Assembly: GCF_020410745.1 (NCBI RefSeq)
Contig: NZ_CP084528.1
Location: 310,001-374,000, forward strand
Direction of reading: 5' to 3'
Origin: Kaistella polysaccharea
GTDB taxonomy: Bacteria > Bacteroidota > Bacteroidia > Flavobacteriales > Weeksellaceae
Length of the DNA: 64,000 bases
A program made the translations under genes and the position numbers. The notes under the pieces are model-generated. The model was not told where the DNA came from. It worked only from the letters and a program-made list of their open reading frames with translations, and made no database searches. Below are positions 56,817 to 64,000 of this stretch, one piece after another. The first letter of the stretch is position 1; the number at the start of each line of letters is the position of its first letter.

Positions 56817-57434
56817 ATGCTCGTTATTGGAATTGCTGGCGGAACCGGCTCCGGAAAAACCACTGTAGTTAACAAAATTCTACAGCAACTTAACACAGAA
56901 GGAGTGAATGTGCTGTCGCAGGATAACTACTATCATGATAATCAGAATCTTACTTTATCGGAGCGTGAAATGTTAAATTACGATCATCCGAAATCGATTG
57001 ATTTTGAATTGTTGATAAAGCACGTGAAAGCCCTTAAAATGGGTGAAAGTATTGAGCAACCTTTGTATTCCTTTGTCACGCATTCCAGAACTGGAGATCA
57101 TGTTTCCGTAGAACCAAAAAATGTGTTAATTGTCGAAGGGATTTTGGTCCTGACGAATTCTGATTTATTGAAAGAATATGATTTAAAAGTCTTTGTTCAT
57201 GCAGATTCCGATGAACGGTTAATTCGCCGTATTCGCCGTGATACACAGGAACGAGGACGAGATTTGCAGGAAGTTTTGCACCGTTATCAAACCACTTTGA
57301 AACCGATGCATCAGGAATTTATTGAACCTTCTAAAAACGAGGCCGATTTAATTGTTCCCAATATGAAGCAAAATACGGTGGCGATTGATTTTCTCTCTAC
57401 TGTCATAAATAATACGTTGAAAAAAACCCTTTAA
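56817..57434 (+). CDS. udk: Uridine kinase
   Basis: The 205-residue enzyme phosphorylates uridine and cytidine for pyrimidine salvage. The P-loop GGTGSGKT (8-15) follows the start MLVIGIAG; the frame extends 18 codons upstream, but that part contains the -7 box, so the ATG at 56817 is chosen. SQDNYYHD, NYDHPKSIDFELL, VIVEGILVL-like and RLIRRIRRDTQERGR are typical. It is followed one base later by the divIC-like gene, so the two are coupled. Confidence 0.95.
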   Translation: MLVIGIAGGTGSGKTTVVNKILQQLNTEGVNVLSQDNYYHDNQNLTLSEREMLNYDHPKSIDFELLIKHVKALKMGESIEQPLYSFVTHSRTGDHVSVEPKNVLIVEGILVLTNSDLLKEYDLKVFVHADSDERLIRRIRRDTQERGRDLQEVLHRYQTTLKPMHQEFIEPSKNEADLIVPNMKQNTVAIDFLSTVINNTLKKTL

Positions 57435-57435
57435 C

Positions 57436-57789
57436 ATGGAAGATCTGATCAAAGAAATAAAGCCAAAATCTCCCGCGGTAAAGTTTTTGCAAAAATATGT
57501 GATCACAAAATATTTTGTGACCATTTTCCTTTTTTTGGTTTGGATGATTTTCTTTGATAGTACGTCTTTTTTGGTTGTTAATGAATTGAATGGCGAGATC
57601 AATAAATACGAAGATCAATTGGCATATTACCAGTCAGAATACCAGAAAAACGACGATTTTTATAAAAAGTTGATGAACAATAAGGAAGAAAAAGAAAAGT
57701 ACGCTCGGGAAAATTATTTCATGAAAAAACCAAATGAGGAAATTTTTATCCTTGTGGTTGACAGTACCAAAGCTGTTAAAAAGGAATAA
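57436..57789 (+). CDS. Septum formation initiator family protein (DivIC/FtsB-like)
   Basis: The 117-residue bitopic protein has a short cytoplasmic N-terminus, one membrane helix (about 30-50), and a periplasmic coiled coil (LNGEINKYEDQLAYYQSEY) followed by ARENYFMKKPNEEIFIL, as in DivIC/FtsB, which bridge FtsL and FtsQ at the division site. It follows udk by one base, the usual position in flavobacteria. Confidence 0.9.
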   Translation: MEDLIKEIKPKSPAVKFLQKYVITKYFVTIFLFLVWMIFFDSTSFLVVNELNGEINKYEDQLAYYQSEYQKNDDFYKKLMNNKEEKEKYARENYFMKKPNEEIFILVVDSTKAVKKE

Positions 57790-57867
57790 ATTGCCTTTAG
57801 AAATATAGTTTTTACAGACTTTCATAAATTATTTGAGTAAGCCTTTTAGTAAAATAACATTCATAAT

Positions 57868-59034
57868 ATGTTTAAAAAAACATCACTGCAAGATTGGGAA
57901 ACTCTCGTGCAGAAACAGTTAAAAACAGAAGATATCTACACCATTTTATCTGAAGATAATCTTGAAAACCTTTCTGTAAAACCTTATTATGATTCCGTTA
58001 AAAGTTCTTTGGCAAATTTGCCAAAAGTAGAAGAATCCACACATTTGGTTTCATCTTATCATGAAAGCGCAGAGGAAAACGTCTTTGCTTTTTTGCTCAA
58101 TAATAATGTGGAAGATTTAACCGAAAAAGTGATTTTCGTAAATGATGCAAATTTGTCAGAACACATTTCCTTAGACGAAAACAATCGATATTTTTCTTTG
58201 GTAGATATTTTTTCAGACAACGAAAAAGGCAAAATTAATGTGCAACTGGGTAAAGAATTATTGTCTAAAAATTTTGAGAGAAATTTGTGCGTAGATATTT
58301 CTTTACATCAAAATGCAGGTGCATCCATGATTCAGCAATTGTCGATCGGTTTGGCAAAAGCTAAAGAACTTACTGAAATTTTCGGCGCTGAAATCATCAA
58401 TAAAATAATTTTCAAAGTATCGTTAGGTAGCAATTACTTCTTTGAAATTTCCAAAATTAGAGCGCTGAAACTACTTTTCAATCAATTTTCGAAAGAATTT
58501 GGTTTAGATGAAACTCCTTTTATTTTTGCAGAAACTACTTTCCGAAATAAATCCAAAAACGATCCTGAAAATAATTTAATACGTTCCACTTTGGAACTTT
58601 CTGCAGCAATGATTGGCGGTGCGGACGCTGTTTTTAGCAATGATTATAAAATGGAAAATTCTGATTCGGTTTCAGAGGAGATTTCTTTTAAGCAACAGAT
58701 TGTTTTGGCGTATGAAAGTATTATCAATGTTTTTAACGATGCCGGAAACGGCAGTTATTACGTAGAAGATTTAACGCAACAACTGGCTGAAAAATCCTGG
58801 AAACTATTCCGGGAAATGGAAGAAAAAGGAGGTTATTGCGAACTTTTAAAAATTGGTACCATTCAAACGGAAATTAATGAGCAGGCCATGAAAGAGCAAA
58901 ATTGGGTGGAAGAAGGCAAAACTAAAATTATTGGTGTAAACCTTTATCCGAAACTTGAAAAGGTAAAATCCTCGGAAGAAATGTACGCGGGAAATGAAAT
59001 TAAAGCTGTTCGGTTAGCCGAAATGTTTGAATAA
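57868..59034 (+). CDS. mutA: Methylmalonyl-CoA mutase small-subunit-like protein
   Basis: The 388-residue protein matches the beta (small) subunit of methylmalonyl-CoA mutase: LQDWETLVQKQLK, the SLHQNAGASMIQQLSIGLA barrel segment, SKNDPENNLIRSTLELSAAMIGGADAVF, and a C-terminal ENEIKAVRLAE-like end. The small subunit is non-catalytic and lacks the B12 domain. Normally the large subunit gene follows directly; here a terminator-like hairpin and a methyltransferase gene follow instead, so the partner must be elsewhere. Confidence 0.88.
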   Translation: MFKKTSLQDWETLVQKQLKTEDIYTILSEDNLENLSVKPYYDSVKSSLANLPKVEESTHLVSSYHESAEENVFAFLLNNNVEDLTEKVIFVNDANLSEHISLDENNRYFSLVDIFSDNEKGKINVQLGKELLSKNFERNLCVDISLHQNAGASMIQQLSIGLAKAKELTEIFGAEIINKIIFKVSLGSNYFFEISKIRALKLLFNQFSKEFGLDETPFIFAETTFRNKSKNDPENNLIRSTLELSAAMIGGADAVFSNDYKMENSDSVSEEISFKQQIVLAYESIINVFNDAGNGSYYVEDLTQQLAEKSWKLFREMEEKGGYCELLKIGTIQTEINEQAMKEQNWVEEGKTKIIGVNLYPKLEKVKSSEEMYAGNEIKAVRLAEMFE

Positions 59035-59041
59035 ATTCTGT

Positions 59042-59075
59042 AACGAAAGTAGTTCGTGCTTTCGTGGCTTTTTTT
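59042..59075 (+). terminator. Terminator after mutA
   Basis: ACGAAAG (59043-59049) pairs with CTTTCGT (59059-59065), followed by GGC and a T run. It lies 9 bases after the mutA stop and overlaps the upstream candidate start of the next gene. Confidence 0.65.
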
Positions 59076-59087
59076 AAATTAATAGTG

Positions 59088-60233
59088 AAAAATATTCTTA
59101 ATAAAGAAGTTCAAAAATACATCAATGCAAATCTCACCACAGATTTGCATTCTTTATTGTTGAAAAAATCTCCCTTTCCAGAAGTCACTATGCAACAAAT
59201 TGTACAACAGATCAAAGGAAAAAAAGTAGCACAAAAAAAATTTCCCTTTTTAATGAAAGAAGGGATTATTTTTCCGCCAAATCTGAATTTGGAACAGGCT
59301 TCTTCAGAAACCACAGCAAAATTTAAAGGTCAAAATTTGCAGGGAAAAACCTTTCTAGATTTAACGTCAGGTTTTGGAATTGATGCTTATTTTCTGTCTC
59401 AAAATTTTGCAGAAATTACTTTGGTTGAACAGAATTTCGAACTGTTAGAAATTGTGAAACATAACTGGAAAATTTTAGGAAGGCACGCAAATTTTATAAA
59501 TGATAATCTGGAGCATTTTTTAGCTGAAAATCGAGAAAAATTTGATTTGGTTTATTTAGATCCCGCACGAAGAGATGTTCAAAAAAACAAGAAATTCCTT
59601 CTCGAAGATTTATCACCGGATATTTTGGAAATTAAGGACAGATTAGCGAAGATATCCGGAAAGATTCTTATTAAACTGTCACCGCTTATTGATATTACTT
59701 ATTTGATATCTTCGGTGGAGAATATTTCGGAAATTCAGATTATTGCCGTGCGAAATGAAGTAAAGGAACTTCTTATCTTAATTGAACCAGGCAAAAATTT
59801 AAATTCACCAAAGATCATCTGTACCAACCTGGAAAGTGATGATCCTACTTTTACTTTCTATTATGATGAAGAGAAATCGACAACTTCCAATTTTTCAGAA
59901 CCCTCGTCATTTCTATTTATTCCCAATAATTCAATTTTAAAATCAGGAGCTTTCAATACTTTGTCTGAAAAATTTGAACTTCAAAAATTAGCACCGAATA
60001 CCCATTTATATACGTCGACCAGTAGAAAGGAAAATTTCCCGGGAAGAATTCTAGAAGTTGTAATTACTGATTCTAAACAAATTAAGAAAGGGGAGAAATA
60101 TAATATCATTTCTAAAAACCATCCATTAACGCCTGATGAAATCAAGAATAAATATAAAATTTTGGATGGTGGAAACCGCTATTTAATATTCACCCAAACG
60201 CTGAAAAATAAAATTATTTTAAGATCTCTTTAG
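59088..60233 (+). CDS. Class I SAM-dependent methyltransferase (THUMP-like C-terminus)
   Basis: The protein has a helical N-terminal domain (LNKEVQKYINANLTTDLHSLLLKKS), a Rossmann methyltransferase core with FLDLTSGFGIDAYFLSQ (SAM site) and VYLDPARRD (catalytic-type DPAR), and a C-terminal THUMP-like domain. RNA methylation is the likely activity. Two GTG starts are possible: 59064 (389 aa) lies inside the hairpin ending mutA, so I prefer 59088 (381 aa, MKNILNKEVQ), which fits the family start better; this is not certain. Confidence 0.82.
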   Translation, partial: KNILNKEVQKYINANLTTDLHSLLLKKSPFPEVTMQQIVQQIKGKKVAQKKFPFLMKEGIIFPPNLNLEQASSETTAKFKGQNLQGKTFLDLTSGFGIDAYFLSQNFAEITLVEQNFELLEIVKHNWKILGRHANFINDNLEHFLAENREKFDLVYLDPARRDVQKNKKFLLEDLSPDILEIKDRLAKISGKILIKLSPLIDITYLISSVENISEIQIIAVRNEVKELLILIEPGKNLNSPKIICTNLESDDPTFTFYYDEEKSTTSNFSEPSSFLFIPNNSILKSGAFNTLSEKFELQKLAPNTHLYTSTSRKENFPGRILEVVITDSKQIKKGEKYNIISKNHPLTPDEIKNKYKILDGGNRYLIFTQTLKNKIILRSL

Positions 60234-60249
60234 AAATCGTCTAAAATCC

Positions 60250-60280
60250 TTGGGAAAAATGGTAATATTTCATACTTTTG
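60250..60280 (+). promoter_or_regulatory. Promoter of the small lipoprotein gene
   Basis: TTG (60250-60252), 20 bases and TACTTTTG (60273-60280) match the Bacteroidota promoter closely. The ATG is 44 bases downstream. Confidence 0.65.
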
Positions 60281-60323
60281 GAGCTGTGAAATTTTAAAGA
60301 TTCATCTTAATCATAAAGTAGAT

Positions 60324-60614
60324 ATGAAAAAAGTTATTTTAGGCGTTGCGATCGCAGGATTGGTAATCAGTTGCCAGAAAATTCAGGCAGGCTCTAACAA
60401 AGGAGTTTTGCAATTGACTCCAGGAGTAGAGCGTTATAGCGAAGATATGGTTACAAATACGCCTTCAACAGCGGTTACTGGCTCAAAAACTTCAGCAGAA
60501 ATGCCAATGAATGACTCTTTGAAAACAACTACGCTTACCGAAGTTCAAATTAAAAAAGACAGCGTGCAGGAAATGAATACCGCACCACAGCCTGCTGCTT
60601 CGGAAAATAAATAA
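60324..60614 (+). CDS. Small lipoprotein of unknown function (96 aa)
   Basis: The protein starts MKKVILGVAIAGLVISCQK, with lipobox VISC and lipidated C17. The mature part (about 80 residues) is low-complexity, rich in Thr, Ser, Ala, Pro and Met, without an apparent fold, and ends APQPAASENK. It is probably an abundant, intrinsically disordered envelope lipoprotein. It has a strong promoter and its own terminator, so it is monocistronic. No family recognised. Confidence 0.75.
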   Translation: MKKVILGVAIAGLVISCQKIQAGSNKGVLQLTPGVERYSEDMVTNTPSTAVTGSKTSAEMPMNDSLKTTTLTEVQIKKDSVQEMNTAPQPAASENK

Positions 60615-60636
60615 GACCTTTTGGAATATATTAGGT

Positions 60637-60668
60637 AAATGTCTTGCTTCTGCAGGACATTTTTTTTA
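60637..60668 (+). terminator. Terminator of the small lipoprotein gene
   Basis: AAATGTC and TTGC (60637-60647) pair with GCAG and GACATTT (to 60662) around a TTCT loop, and a run of T follows. Confidence 0.85.
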
Positions 60669-60710
60669 TTTTTACAAGATTCGTCAATCTATTAATTTAA
60701 TTAAAATATA

Positions 60711-62093
60711 ATGCAAGAAACATTAAATTACATTCAAGAAAACAAACAGCGCTATGTTGATGAGCTTTTTGAATTGTTGAAAATCGCTTCTATAAGCGCA
60801 GATCCAGCCTATAAAGATGAAGTTTTGAAATGTGCTGATGAAGTTGCCAATTTCTTAAAGGAAGCTGGTGCCGATGCTGTCGAAGTTTGTTCAACAAAAG
60901 GCTATCCCATAGTCTACGGAGAAAAAATGGTTGATAAAGCGCTTCCAACTGTACTTGTTTACGGTCATTACGATGTGCAGCCACCTGATCCATTAGATCT
61001 TTGGAAAAAACCTCCGTTCGAACCTTATATAGAAAAGACTGAAATTCATCCTGAGGGAGCGATTTTTGCGCGTGGGTCGGCAGATGATAAAGGACAGTTT
61101 TTCATGCACATAAAAGCATTTGAAGCGATGATGAAAACGAACACTTTGCCTTGTAATGTGAAATTTATTTTTGAGGGCGAAGAAGAAGTAGGTTCTAAAA
61201 GTCTAGAGGATTTTGTGAAAGAAAATAAAGAGAAATTATCTTGCGATGTTATTTTAATTTCCGATACGCATATTTATTCCAACGAGCAACCTACGGTAAC
61301 AACGGGTTTAAGAGGTTTAAGCTATGTAGAAGTTGAAGTAGAAGGACCGAACCGCGATTTACATTCTGGTCTGTACGGTGGTGCAGTTCCTAATCCAATT
61401 CACGTTTTGTCTCGAATGATTGCAGATTTAATCGATGAAAATGGACACATTAAAATTGACGGATTTTATGATAATGTAGAAGCAGTTTCTGATGAAGAAA
61501 GAGCTGACATGAACAAGTTGAAAGATGATCCGGAACACTTTAAAAAATCAATTGGATTAAGTGGAGTAGAAGGTGAGAAAGGATACACGACTTTAGAACG
61601 AACTTCAATTCGTCCGACCTTAGACTGCAATGGGATTTGGGGCGGTTATATCGGCGAAGGTGCAAAAACCGTAATTCCCTCAAAAGCTTTTGCTAAAATT
61701 TCAATGCGCCTGGTTCCTTATCAAACACCCGATGAAATCACAGAGAAATTTACCAAATACTTCGAGAAGATCGCGCCGGCAAATGTTAAAGTGAAGGTAA
61801 CTCCGCATCATGGTGGAATGCCGTACGTTTTGCCGAGCGATACCAAAGAATTTGCAGCCGCTAAAAAAGCGATGGAAACTGCTTTCGGTAAAGAAGTTCT
61901 TCCCTACCGAAGTGGTGGAAGTATTCCTATTACCGCCATGTTCGAAGAAGTTTTAGGTTCGAAATCAGTTTTAATGGGCTTTGGATTAGATTCCGACGCA
62001 ATTCATTCCCCGAACGAACATTACGGACTATATAATTTTTATAAAGGAATTGAAAGTATTCCGTTGTTCTTTGAAAATTATGCGAAAGGATAA
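60711..62093 (+). CDS. M20 family dipeptidase
   Basis: The 460-residue protein resembles cytosolic non-specific dipeptidases (CNDP/PepV-like M20F). It shows VYGHYDVQPPDP (metal His/Asp), RGSADDKGQFF, FEGEEEVGSKSLEDF (catalytic and metal Glu), ISDTHIYSNEQPT, GPNRDLHSGLYGGAVPNP (dimerisation lid) and PNEHYGLYNFYKG near the C-terminus. It should hydrolyse dipeptides using two zinc or manganese ions. Monocistronic, between two terminators. Confidence 0.93.
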   Translation: MQETLNYIQENKQRYVDELFELLKIASISADPAYKDEVLKCADEVANFLKEAGADAVEVCSTKGYPIVYGEKMVDKALPTVLVYGHYDVQPPDPLDLWKKPPFEPYIEKTEIHPEGAIFARGSADDKGQFFMHIKAFEAMMKTNTLPCNVKFIFEGEEEVGSKSLEDFVKENKEKLSCDVILISDTHIYSNEQPTVTTGLRGLSYVEVEVEGPNRDLHSGLYGGAVPNPIHVLSRMIADLIDENGHIKIDGFYDNVEAVSDEERADMNKLKDDPEHFKKSIGLSGVEGEKGYTTLERTSIRPTLDCNGIWGGYIGEGAKTVIPSKAFAKISMRLVPYQTPDEITEKFTKYFEKIAPANVKVKVTPHHGGMPYVLPSDTKEFAAAKKAMETAFGKEVLPYRSGGSIPITAMFEEVLGSKSVLMGFGLDSDAIHSPNEHYGLYNFYKGIESIPLFFENYAKG

Positions 62094-62105
62094 TTGCACA
62101 ATATT

Positions 62106-62135
62106 AAAAGGCGCCTAAAAATAGGCGCTTTTTTT
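62106..62135 (+). terminator. Terminator of the dipeptidase gene
   Basis: GCGCCTA (62111-62117) and TAGGCGC (62122-62128) form a stem with an AAAA loop, followed by seven T. Confidence 0.9.
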
Positions 62136-62233
62136 AGGTCTATGAATCATCTGTATGATTTTAATAGAAGGTAAACATGACAATAACAGGTATTTGAAAA
62201 ATCTTTTTTTTATCTTTAAACAAATTAAAAATA

Positions 62234-62938
62234 ATGGAAAATAAAGTCGCTTACATCACCGGCGGAACAAAAGGAATAGGCCTTGGCATCGCACAGGTTT
62301 TATATGATCAGGGAATAACAGTTGCCATTTCAGGACGAAACAAAGAAGATGCTTTATCAGTAGCCAAAAAATTATCAACGGATACCGCACCAGTTTTCGG
62401 TTTGTCATCTGATGTTCAAAGTTACGAGGATGAAAAAAACGCAGTTGAAGAAATTACCAAAAAATTCGGTAAAATAGATTACGTGATAGCAAATGCCGGC
62501 GTTGGAATCTTTAAACCTGTAGATGAACTCTCCCTAGAAGATTGGTCCGCAATGATTGATACCAATTTGAATGGTATTTTTCACACCCTGAAAGCTTCTG
62601 TTGAAGAATTAAAGAAATCAGAAGGTTATTTTATCACCATTTCGAGTCTTGCCGGTACAAACTTTTTCGAAAAAGGAGCCGGTTATAACGCATCGAAATT
62701 TGGTGCAGTTGGTTTTACACAAGCAGCCATGATTGATCTTCGAAAATATAATATTAAAGTTTCTACGATAATGCCAGGCTCTGTTGCAACACATTTTAAC
62801 GGACATACGCCCTCTGAAGCAGACAGCTGGAAAATTCAGCCGGAAGATATTGGCCAACTTGTTTTGGATATTCTAAAAATGAATCCACGAACATTACCGA
62901 GTAAAATAGAAATTAGACCTTCTAAACCAAATAGTTAA
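62234..62938 (+). CDS. Short-chain dehydrogenase/reductase family protein
   Basis: The 234-residue protein has the classical SDR motifs: TGGTKGIGLGIA (cofactor, residues 9-20), NAGVG, a catalytic Ser in TISSLAG and the YNASK pair, then PGSVATHFNGHTP. It probably reduces a 3-oxo or similar carbonyl with NAD(P)H; the substrate is not evident. It lies upstream of etfBA but is separated from it by the operator site, so it is likely a separate unit. Confidence 0.9.
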   Translation: MENKVAYITGGTKGIGLGIAQVLYDQGITVAISGRNKEDALSVAKKLSTDTAPVFGLSSDVQSYEDEKNAVEEITKKFGKIDYVIANAGVGIFKPVDELSLEDWSAMIDTNLNGIFHTLKASVEELKKSEGYFITISSLAGTNFFEKGAGYNASKFGAVGFTQAAMIDLRKYNIKVSTIMPGSVATHFNGHTPSEADSWKIQPEDIGQLVLDILKMNPRTLPSKIEIRPSKPNS

Positions 62939-62967
62939 TTATGTAATCAATATTAATTATTAAATGT

Positions 62968-62983
62968 ACTATGCATGCATAAT
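62968..62983. promoter_or_regulatory. Operator C before etfBA (ACTATGCATGCATAAT)
   Basis: The core TATGCATGCATA (62970-62981) is the same perfect palindrome as at the fad operon. All 16 bases equal operator A read on the minus strand. It lies 15 bases upstream of a possible -7 box and 48 bases before the etfB ATG. Confidence 0.75.
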
Positions 62984-62995
62984 ATATTTTTTATT

Positions 62996-63003
62996 TATCT
63001 TAG
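62996..63003 (+). promoter_or_regulatory. Possible -7 box of etfBA
   Basis: TATCTTAG differs from TAnnTTTG at one base and lies 28 bases before the etfB ATG, just downstream of operator C. Confidence 0.4.
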
Positions 63004-63031
63004 CAAAAATTAAAACAATAAATATTCGCAG

Positions 63032-63775
63032 ATGAAAATATTAGTTTGTATCAGTAGTGTACCAGATACTACGTCTAAAATTAATTTTACAGCAGATAAG
63101 ACTGCTTTTGACAAAAATGGAATTCAATGGGTAATCAATCCATTAGATGAATTTGCGCTTACTAAAGCAATTAAATTACAGGCACAAGGTGCTACTGTTA
63201 CAGTGATAAACGTAGGAGAAGCTACTACTGATCCAGTAATTAGAAAAGCTTTAGCGATCGGTGCAAATGATGCCATCAGAATTAATACAGAGCCCAAAGA
63301 CAGTTTTTCTGTAGCTAAAGAAATTGCAAATGTTGCCAAAGATGGTAACTATGATTTAATCCTTTGCGGAAAAGAATCTATTGATTATAACGGTGGTGCA
63401 GTTCCAGGAATGGTTGCTCAGTTATTAAATCAACCTTTTGTAAATGCTTGTGTCGGTTTAGAAATTAATGGTACGGAAGCCACTGCAGTTCGAGAAATTG
63501 AAGGCGGTAAAGAAACCATCTCAGTTAAACTTCCAGCGATCATTGCTGGACAAAAAGGAATGGTGGACGAAAAAGACCTGATTATTCCTAACATGCGCGG
63601 CATTATGTCGGCAAGAACAAAACCTTTACAAGTTTCAGAACCTGTAAGCAGTGAAGTGAGAGTAGAAGCAGTTTCTTATGATTCTGTTCCGGCGAGAGCT
63701 GCGGTAAAAATGATTTCGCCAGATAATCTTGACGAATTGGTAAGATTACTTCACGAAGAGGCGAAAGTAATTTAA
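63032..63775 (+). CDS. etfB: Electron transfer flavoprotein subunit beta
   Basis: The 247-residue protein (FixA/EtfB) starts MKILVCISSVPDTTSKINF and has INPLDEFALTKAIKL, LCGKESIDYNGGAVPGMVAQLL (nucleotide/FAD contact) and AVREIEGGKETISVKLPAII. With EtfA it accepts electrons from acyl-CoA dehydrogenases and passes them to the quinone pool. It carries the fad-type operator upstream, linking it to the fadE-containing operon at 45-51 kb. etfA follows after 26 bases. Confidence 0.96.
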   Translation: MKILVCISSVPDTTSKINFTADKTAFDKNGIQWVINPLDEFALTKAIKLQAQGATVTVINVGEATTDPVIRKALAIGANDAIRINTEPKDSFSVAKEIANVAKDGNYDLILCGKESIDYNGGAVPGMVAQLLNQPFVNACVGLEINGTEATAVREIEGGKETISVKLPAIIAGQKGMVDEKDLIIPNMRGIMSARTKPLQVSEPVSSEVRVEAVSYDSVPARAAVKMISPDNLDELVRLLHEEAKVI

Positions 63776-63801
63776 TTTTAATTTTAAAACACATTTAAAA
63801 A

Positions 63802-64000
63802 ATGGCAATATTCGTATACGCAGAAAATATAAATGGTATTTACAAAAAGGCAGCATTTGAGGCAGTTTCCTATGCAAAATCAATTGCTGAGAAAAATGGT
63901 GATACAGTCACTGCCGTTTCTGTAAATCCTACTGACTCTTCTGATCTTCTATATAAATATGGAGCAGATAAGGTAATCAATATAAAAGATGAAGGATTGA
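63802..64000 (+). CDS. etfA: Electron transfer flavoprotein subunit alpha (partial, cut by window end)
   Basis: The first 66 codons are present: MAIFVYAENINGIYKKAAFEA, then SYAKSIAEKNGDTVTAVSV and YGADKVINIKD, matching the N-terminal domain of EtfA/FixB. The FAD-binding C-terminal domain lies outside the window. It is encoded 26 bases after etfB in the usual order. Confidence 0.92.
   Translation, partial: MAIFVYAENINGIYKKAAFEAVSYAKSIAEKNGDTVTAVSVNPTDSSDLLYKYGADKVINIKDEGL

Noticed and set aside
59064-59087. GTG at 59064 as start of the methyltransferase gene
   Set aside because: It lies inside the stem of the hairpin that ends mutA; the GTG at 59088 gives a better family-like N-terminus, although this is not proven.

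Overview
The window is chromosomal DNA of a low-GC flavobacterium, most likely in the Chryseobacterium/Kaistella/Epilithonimonas group (Weeksellaceae). Reasons: AT-rich spacers, the Bacteroidota -7 promoter box TAnnTTTG in front of many genes, no clear Shine-Dalgarno sequences, the gene order ftsX-DUF3098-uppP-truB, and lineage-typical families (TIGR02757, DUF2490, DUF2024, S23-type four-helix-bundle and GxxExxY genes). Most of it is ordinary core genome. I saw no rRNA or tRNA gene, no CRISPR array, no prophage and no transposase gene.

Layout. 1-5.2 kb: tail of a probable TonB-dependent receptor, a DUF2490 protein, dnaN, pheT and a META-domain lipoprotein, mostly single units with hairpin terminators. 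5.2-9.3 kb (minus): a small acidic protein, then a tight run Gfo/Idh oxidoreductase - class A beta-lactamase - M23 peptidase - 3-hydroxybutyryl-CoA dehydrogenase. 9.4-20.9 kb (mainly plus): pcm, a giant ResB/CcsA cytochrome c maturation fusion, rnz, TIGR02757, rsmA (minus), ftsX, uppP, truB and a RluF-type pseudouridine synthase. 20.9-26.1 kb (minus): stress/hypothetical genes and an mprF-acvB/virJ pair. 26.4-37.7 kb: SulP transporter, AcfC-like binding protein, a pterin group (folB-folK fusion, PTR1/FolM-like reductase, pterin dehydratase), M20 amidohydrolase and alanine racemase. 37.8-44.9 kb: succinate-semialdehyde dehydrogenase, a Ca2+-type P-ATPase, then a gene-poor repeat-rich stretch (42.1-44.9 kb) with a decayed gene. 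44.9-51.6 kb (minus): a beta-oxidation operon marR-fadN-fadA-fadE. 51.8-54.3 kb: two iron-chelate ABC genes split by a GxxExxY gene. 54.4-64 kb: TlpA, a PaaE-like reductase, SanA, udk, divIC, an orphan methylmalonyl-CoA mutase subunit, peptidase and etfBA (cut by the window end).

Two results stand out. (1) A palindrome with core TATGCATGCATA occurs twice in front of the marR-led fatty-acid operon and once in front of etfBA 11 kb away. Acyl-CoA dehydrogenase hands its electrons to ETF, so this looks like one regulon controlled by the encoded MarR protein. (2) The two four-helix-bundle (23S-rRNA-IVS-type) genes inside the fad operon each sit in a 430-bp unit bounded by about 30-bp inverted repeats. 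The GxxExxY gene inside the ABC operon is also bracketed by an inverted repeat. These look like small guest elements that settle in operon spacers directly at the upstream stop codon without breaking any gene, and they could fold out of the mRNA as stem-loops.
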